Source: UBA6220 sp041650375
GTDB taxonomy: Bacteria; Patescibacteriota; Minisyncoccia; Minisyncoccales; Minisyncoccaceae
Assembly (NCBI GenBank): GCA_041650375.1
Contig: JBAZLH010000004.1
Coordinates: 43,188 to 107,187 of the forward strand
Direction: 5' to 3'
DNA: 64,000 nucleotides
Shown here: in pieces, positions 62,222 through 64,000 of the stretch
How positions within the stretch are numbered: position 1 is the stretch's first letter
Layout of the letters: every line of letters begins with the position of its first letter
The notes under the pieces: model-generated
Told to the model about the DNA's origin: nothing
What the model saw: the letters and a program-made list of their open reading frames with translations, nothing else
Databases searched by the model: none
Position numbers and translations under genes: made by a program

Positions 62222-63475
62222 TTAATTCATACTTTTTCGCTTAAGGCTTCTTTGGTAATTTATGGCGAAACGGTGCGCTTCGTCGCGCGCCTTAATTAAT
62301 AACCCTTCGTGTTTTTTAAACCATTTCAAAAAATCAAAATCGGTTTCATTGAAAATAAATTCGTTTTTCTTTCTTTCCGCTCCCTTGGCAATGCCAATTA
62401 AAAAAGCCGATTTGTTATTTTCTTTCAATATTTTTTTAAACACATTAACCTGCGGTTTGCCGCCGTCCACCAAAATTATTTGCGGCCAAGGCCACTCCGT
62501 GTGTTTTATCCGCCTTTCCATTACTTCTTTCAAACAATCCACGTCACTTTGCCCTTCCACGTTTTTAATTTTGAATTTCTTGTATTCGCTTTTAACCGCG
62601 CCTTTTTCATTGAAAACAACCAAGGAACCCACTTTGGCTTCCATGCCTAAATTGGAAATATCATAACCTTCAATCCGGTCAATCTTAAAGCCCGGCTCCA
62701 AGTCTGTGTCTTCCAAAAAACTTTTATCCAAAAGGGAAAAATCTTTAATTCTTTGCAAAGAAAAAACCTGATTTCTCAAACGGCCAGCCTCTTCAAAATT
62801 CTGTTCTTTGGCAGCTTGCTTCATTTTCCTTTCCAATGACTTTATTAAACTTTTTTTCTTGCCGCCTAAAAATGCCACCAGGGGCGCAATGACTTTTTCT
62901 TGGTAATCTTTGCTGTTAATTTCATCAACGCACACACCCAAGCAATGGTTTAATTGGTAATCAAAACAGGGGCGCTTTTTCCCGCTAATTGCCGGAGGCG
63001 AACAGCGGGAAACTTTAAACAAGGAATGGAGCATTTTCAAAACTTCGGCGGTTTTGACTTGCGCATATGGGCCGAAAACATATTTAAACATTTTCTTTTG
63101 CTTGCCTTTCAGCTCTTTCAGCCGGTATTCCCGAATAGCTTGCAGTTTGGGAAAATCCTCGCGGGTAATCACCAAATAATTCCAGCTTTTGTCGTCCTTT
63201 TCTTTAATATTGTACTTGGGGTGGAATTTCTTAATGTAATTGGCTTCCAAAATCAAAGCTTCCAAAGCCGAATCCGTTTCTTGCCATTTAACTTCCGTAA
63301 TTGTGTGCATCATTACTTCAATCAAACGAAAAGTTTTGGGCTTGCTGAAATAACTCCTGACCCTATTTTTCAAAGAAGTCGCCTTGCCAACATAAACCAA
63401 CTCTTTATTATTATAAAAGAGATAGATACCCGGCTTATTCGGCAGTTTTTTAATTTTGTCAGATAGTTTACTCAT
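62222..63475 (-). CDS. uvrC: Excinuclease ABC subunit C, short form without HhH domain
   Basis: Nucleotide-excision-repair endonuclease. The GIY-YIG domain is NKPGIYLFYNNKELVYVGKA at residues 13-32, the Cys-rich segment KKRPCFDYQLNHCLGVC follows, then a UVR motif (AAKEQNFEEAGRLRNQV) and an RNase-H-like domain with GYDISNLG, ILVDGGKPQVN and RDEAHRFAINYQR. It ends there at 417 aa; the usual C-terminal tandem helix-hairpin-helix DNA-binding domain (to about 600 aa) is missing. uvrA lies just upstream on the same strand, separated by a palindromic element. Confidence 0.95.
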   Translation of the reverse strand: MSKLSDKIKKLPNKPGIYLFYNNKELVYVGKATSLKNRVRSYFSKPKTFRLIEVMMHTITEVKWQETDSALEALILEANYIKKFHPKYNIKEKDDKSWNYLVITREDFPKLQAIREYRLKELKGKQKKMFKYVFGPYAQVKTAEVLKMLHSLFKVSRCSPPAISGKKRPCFDYQLNHCLGVCVDEINSKDYQEKVIAPLVAFLGGKKKSLIKSLERKMKQAAKEQNFEEAGRLRNQVFSLQRIKDFSLLDKSFLEDTDLEPGFKIDRIEGYDISNLGMEAKVGSLVVFNEKGAVKSEYKKFKIKNVEGQSDVDCLKEVMERRIKHTEWPWPQIILVDGGKPQVNVFKKILKENNKSAFLIGIAKGAERKKNEFIFNETDFDFLKWFKKHEGLLIKARDEAHRFAINYQRSLKRKSMN

Positions 63476-63509
63476 TGTATATTAAAGGAAGTAAATATTA
63501 CTTTTTTGC

Positions 63510-63695
63510 GTTGCAATTATTTGGACCTTCGCGTCAACTTTTGGTAAAGTTGCGCTCAGGCCCGGCTCGCCGCTGTCGCGACTCCGCCCTTAATTGATTA
63601 CAATTAAGCATCTCGGAAGAAAATTTTAGTAAAAATTTTCTGAGAGAGAATGCATTCGCCCGCAGGCGAATGACATGTCAAACAAATAATGCAAC
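63510..63695. repeat. Structured palindromic repeat, family 1, long composite form
   Basis: A 186-bp element with ends GTTGCAATTATTTG (63510-63523) and CAAATAATGCAAC (63683-63695). The left half (63525-63590) aligns base for base with tRNA-proximal copy 2 read on the minus strand: CCTTCGCGT, CAACTTT-TGGT-AAAGTTG, CGCTCAGGCCCG, GTCGC. The right half has CTTAATTG-ATTA-CAATTAAG, GAAAATTTT-AGTA-AAAATTTTC, CATTCGCC-CGCA-GGCGAATG and GACATGTC, matching 37521-37604. It fills the uvrA-uvrC gap. Confidence 0.85.
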
Positions 63696-63715
63696 CAAAA
63701 ATAACTTCAAAATAT

Positions 63716-64000
63716 TTACTTCGCTAATGCTTTGCGTAAATATTGGCCGGTCCAGCCGGGCTTCTTGGATATCTCCTCCGGCGTTCCTTCGGCCACCAAC
63801 GTTCCTCCCTGGTCTCCCCCTTCCGGCCCCAAATCAATAATCCAATCCGCGCACTTAATAAAATCAAGATTGTGTTCAATCACCAAAACCGTATTGCCGT
63901 GCGAAACCAATTCTTGCAAAAGATTAATTAATTTTTTGATATCGTCGTAATGCAAGCCCGTAGTCGGCTCATCCAAAAGATAAAGCGTGCGGGTTGTGCC
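63716..64000 (-). CDS. uvrA: Excinuclease ABC subunit A (partial, 5' end outside window)
   Basis: Only the last 94 codons are present; the gene enters from the right edge. The visible part reads GTTRTLYLLDEPTTGLHYDD (Walker B and D-loop of the second ABC ATPase), then NTVLVIEHNLDFIKCADWII (His switch) and DLGPEGGDQGGTLVAEGTPE, all diagnostic of UvrA. It pairs functionally with UvrC downstream. No anomaly is visible in this part. Confidence 0.96.
   Translation of the reverse strand, partial: GTTRTLYLLDEPTTGLHYDDIKKLINLLQELVSHGNTVLVIEHNLDFIKCADWIIDLGPEGGDQGGTLVAEGTPEEISKKPGWTGQYLRKALAK

Noticed and set aside
1..64000. Recoded UGA stop codons (as in Gracilibacteria/Absconditabacteria)
   Set aside because: All recognised proteins read through to full length with UGA as a stop; no family member is cut short by in-frame UGA.

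Overview
The window is 64 kb of AT-rich bacterial DNA that reads as a chromosome segment from a member of the Patescibacteria (Candidate Phyla Radiation), most likely in the Parcubacteria or an allied lineage. The reasons are the compact genes with many 1-20 bp overlaps, the lineage-typical extensions on ribosomal proteins, a short UvrC, a PspC / GerMN / SIMPL / TspO / DUF2207 set of envelope proteins, many small single-TM proteins of unknown role, and a standard genetic code (no recoded UGA is needed). No phage, transposase, plasmid gene or CRISPR array was found.

Layout. 1-8972 (minus): the str-S10 ribosomal region in the order rpsL, rpsG, fusA, a 78-codon ORF, tuf, rpsJ, rplC, rplD, rplW, rplB, rpsS, rplV, rpsC (cut by the left edge), with an internal promoter before tuf and an intrinsic terminator or attenuator between rpsJ and rplC. 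9.1-12.7 kb: an SDR dehydrogenase, a divergent thymidylate-synthase-like protein, a site-2 protease and a SIMPL protein. 12.7-14.7 kb: rpmB (L28), tRNA-Pro(GGG), a tandem block of structured palindromic repeats, a small Cys-rich protein, and a probable 6S-like non-coding RNA. 14.8-27.3 kb (minus): ComEC-like MBL protein, ferredoxin, pyrophosphatase, gpsA, a UvrD-type helicase-nuclease, Nudix-like and AlkD-like proteins, uppP, a PrmC-like methyltransferase, FKBP, desulfoferrodoxin and an RRM protein. 27.5-30.1 kb (plus): GH3 glycosidase, hemolysin III, a 56-aa membrane protein absent from simple ORF lists, and beta-carbonic anhydrase. 30.1-40.8 kb (minus): typA, a BaiN-type flavoprotein, ychF, an ATP-cone nuclease, tdk, a MazG-like protein, and a tspO / nuoF-like / [FeFe]-hydrogenase operon. 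40.9-49.3 kb: a pseudopilin with a DUF2341-like adhesive region, an XRE / DUF2178 regulatory pair with a clear operator, an aldolase, a CrtC-like protein, a beta-CASP nuclease, and NifS/IscU. 49.3-53.4 kb: a run of membrane-anchored extracytoplasmic proteins including a seven-bladed propeller. 53.5-64 kb: hypothetical proteins, DUF2207, an ADP-ribosyltransferase-fold protein, a U32 peptidase, uvrC, and the end of uvrA.

The genes suggest a fermentative, anaerobic, oxygen-wary cell: an NAD-linked [FeFe] hydrogenase to dispose of reductant, a monocluster ferredoxin, superoxide reductase, NifS/IscU for Fe-S assembly, and salvage of nucleosides (tdk, MazG-like). Lipid and wall functions (gpsA, uppP, GH3) and many small anchored proteins point to an attached lifestyle.

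The most unusual content is not protein-coding. At least two families of short palindromic elements with base-paired, compensating stems lie in intergenic gaps (13.1-13.3, 37.5, 63.5-63.7 kb; and 54.2, 55.6, 58.8, 59.3, 62.2 kb). A promoter-to-terminator non-coding RNA lies at 13.7-13.85 kb. Several genes have near-consensus sigma-70 promoters placed so close to the start codon that their mRNAs should be leaderless.
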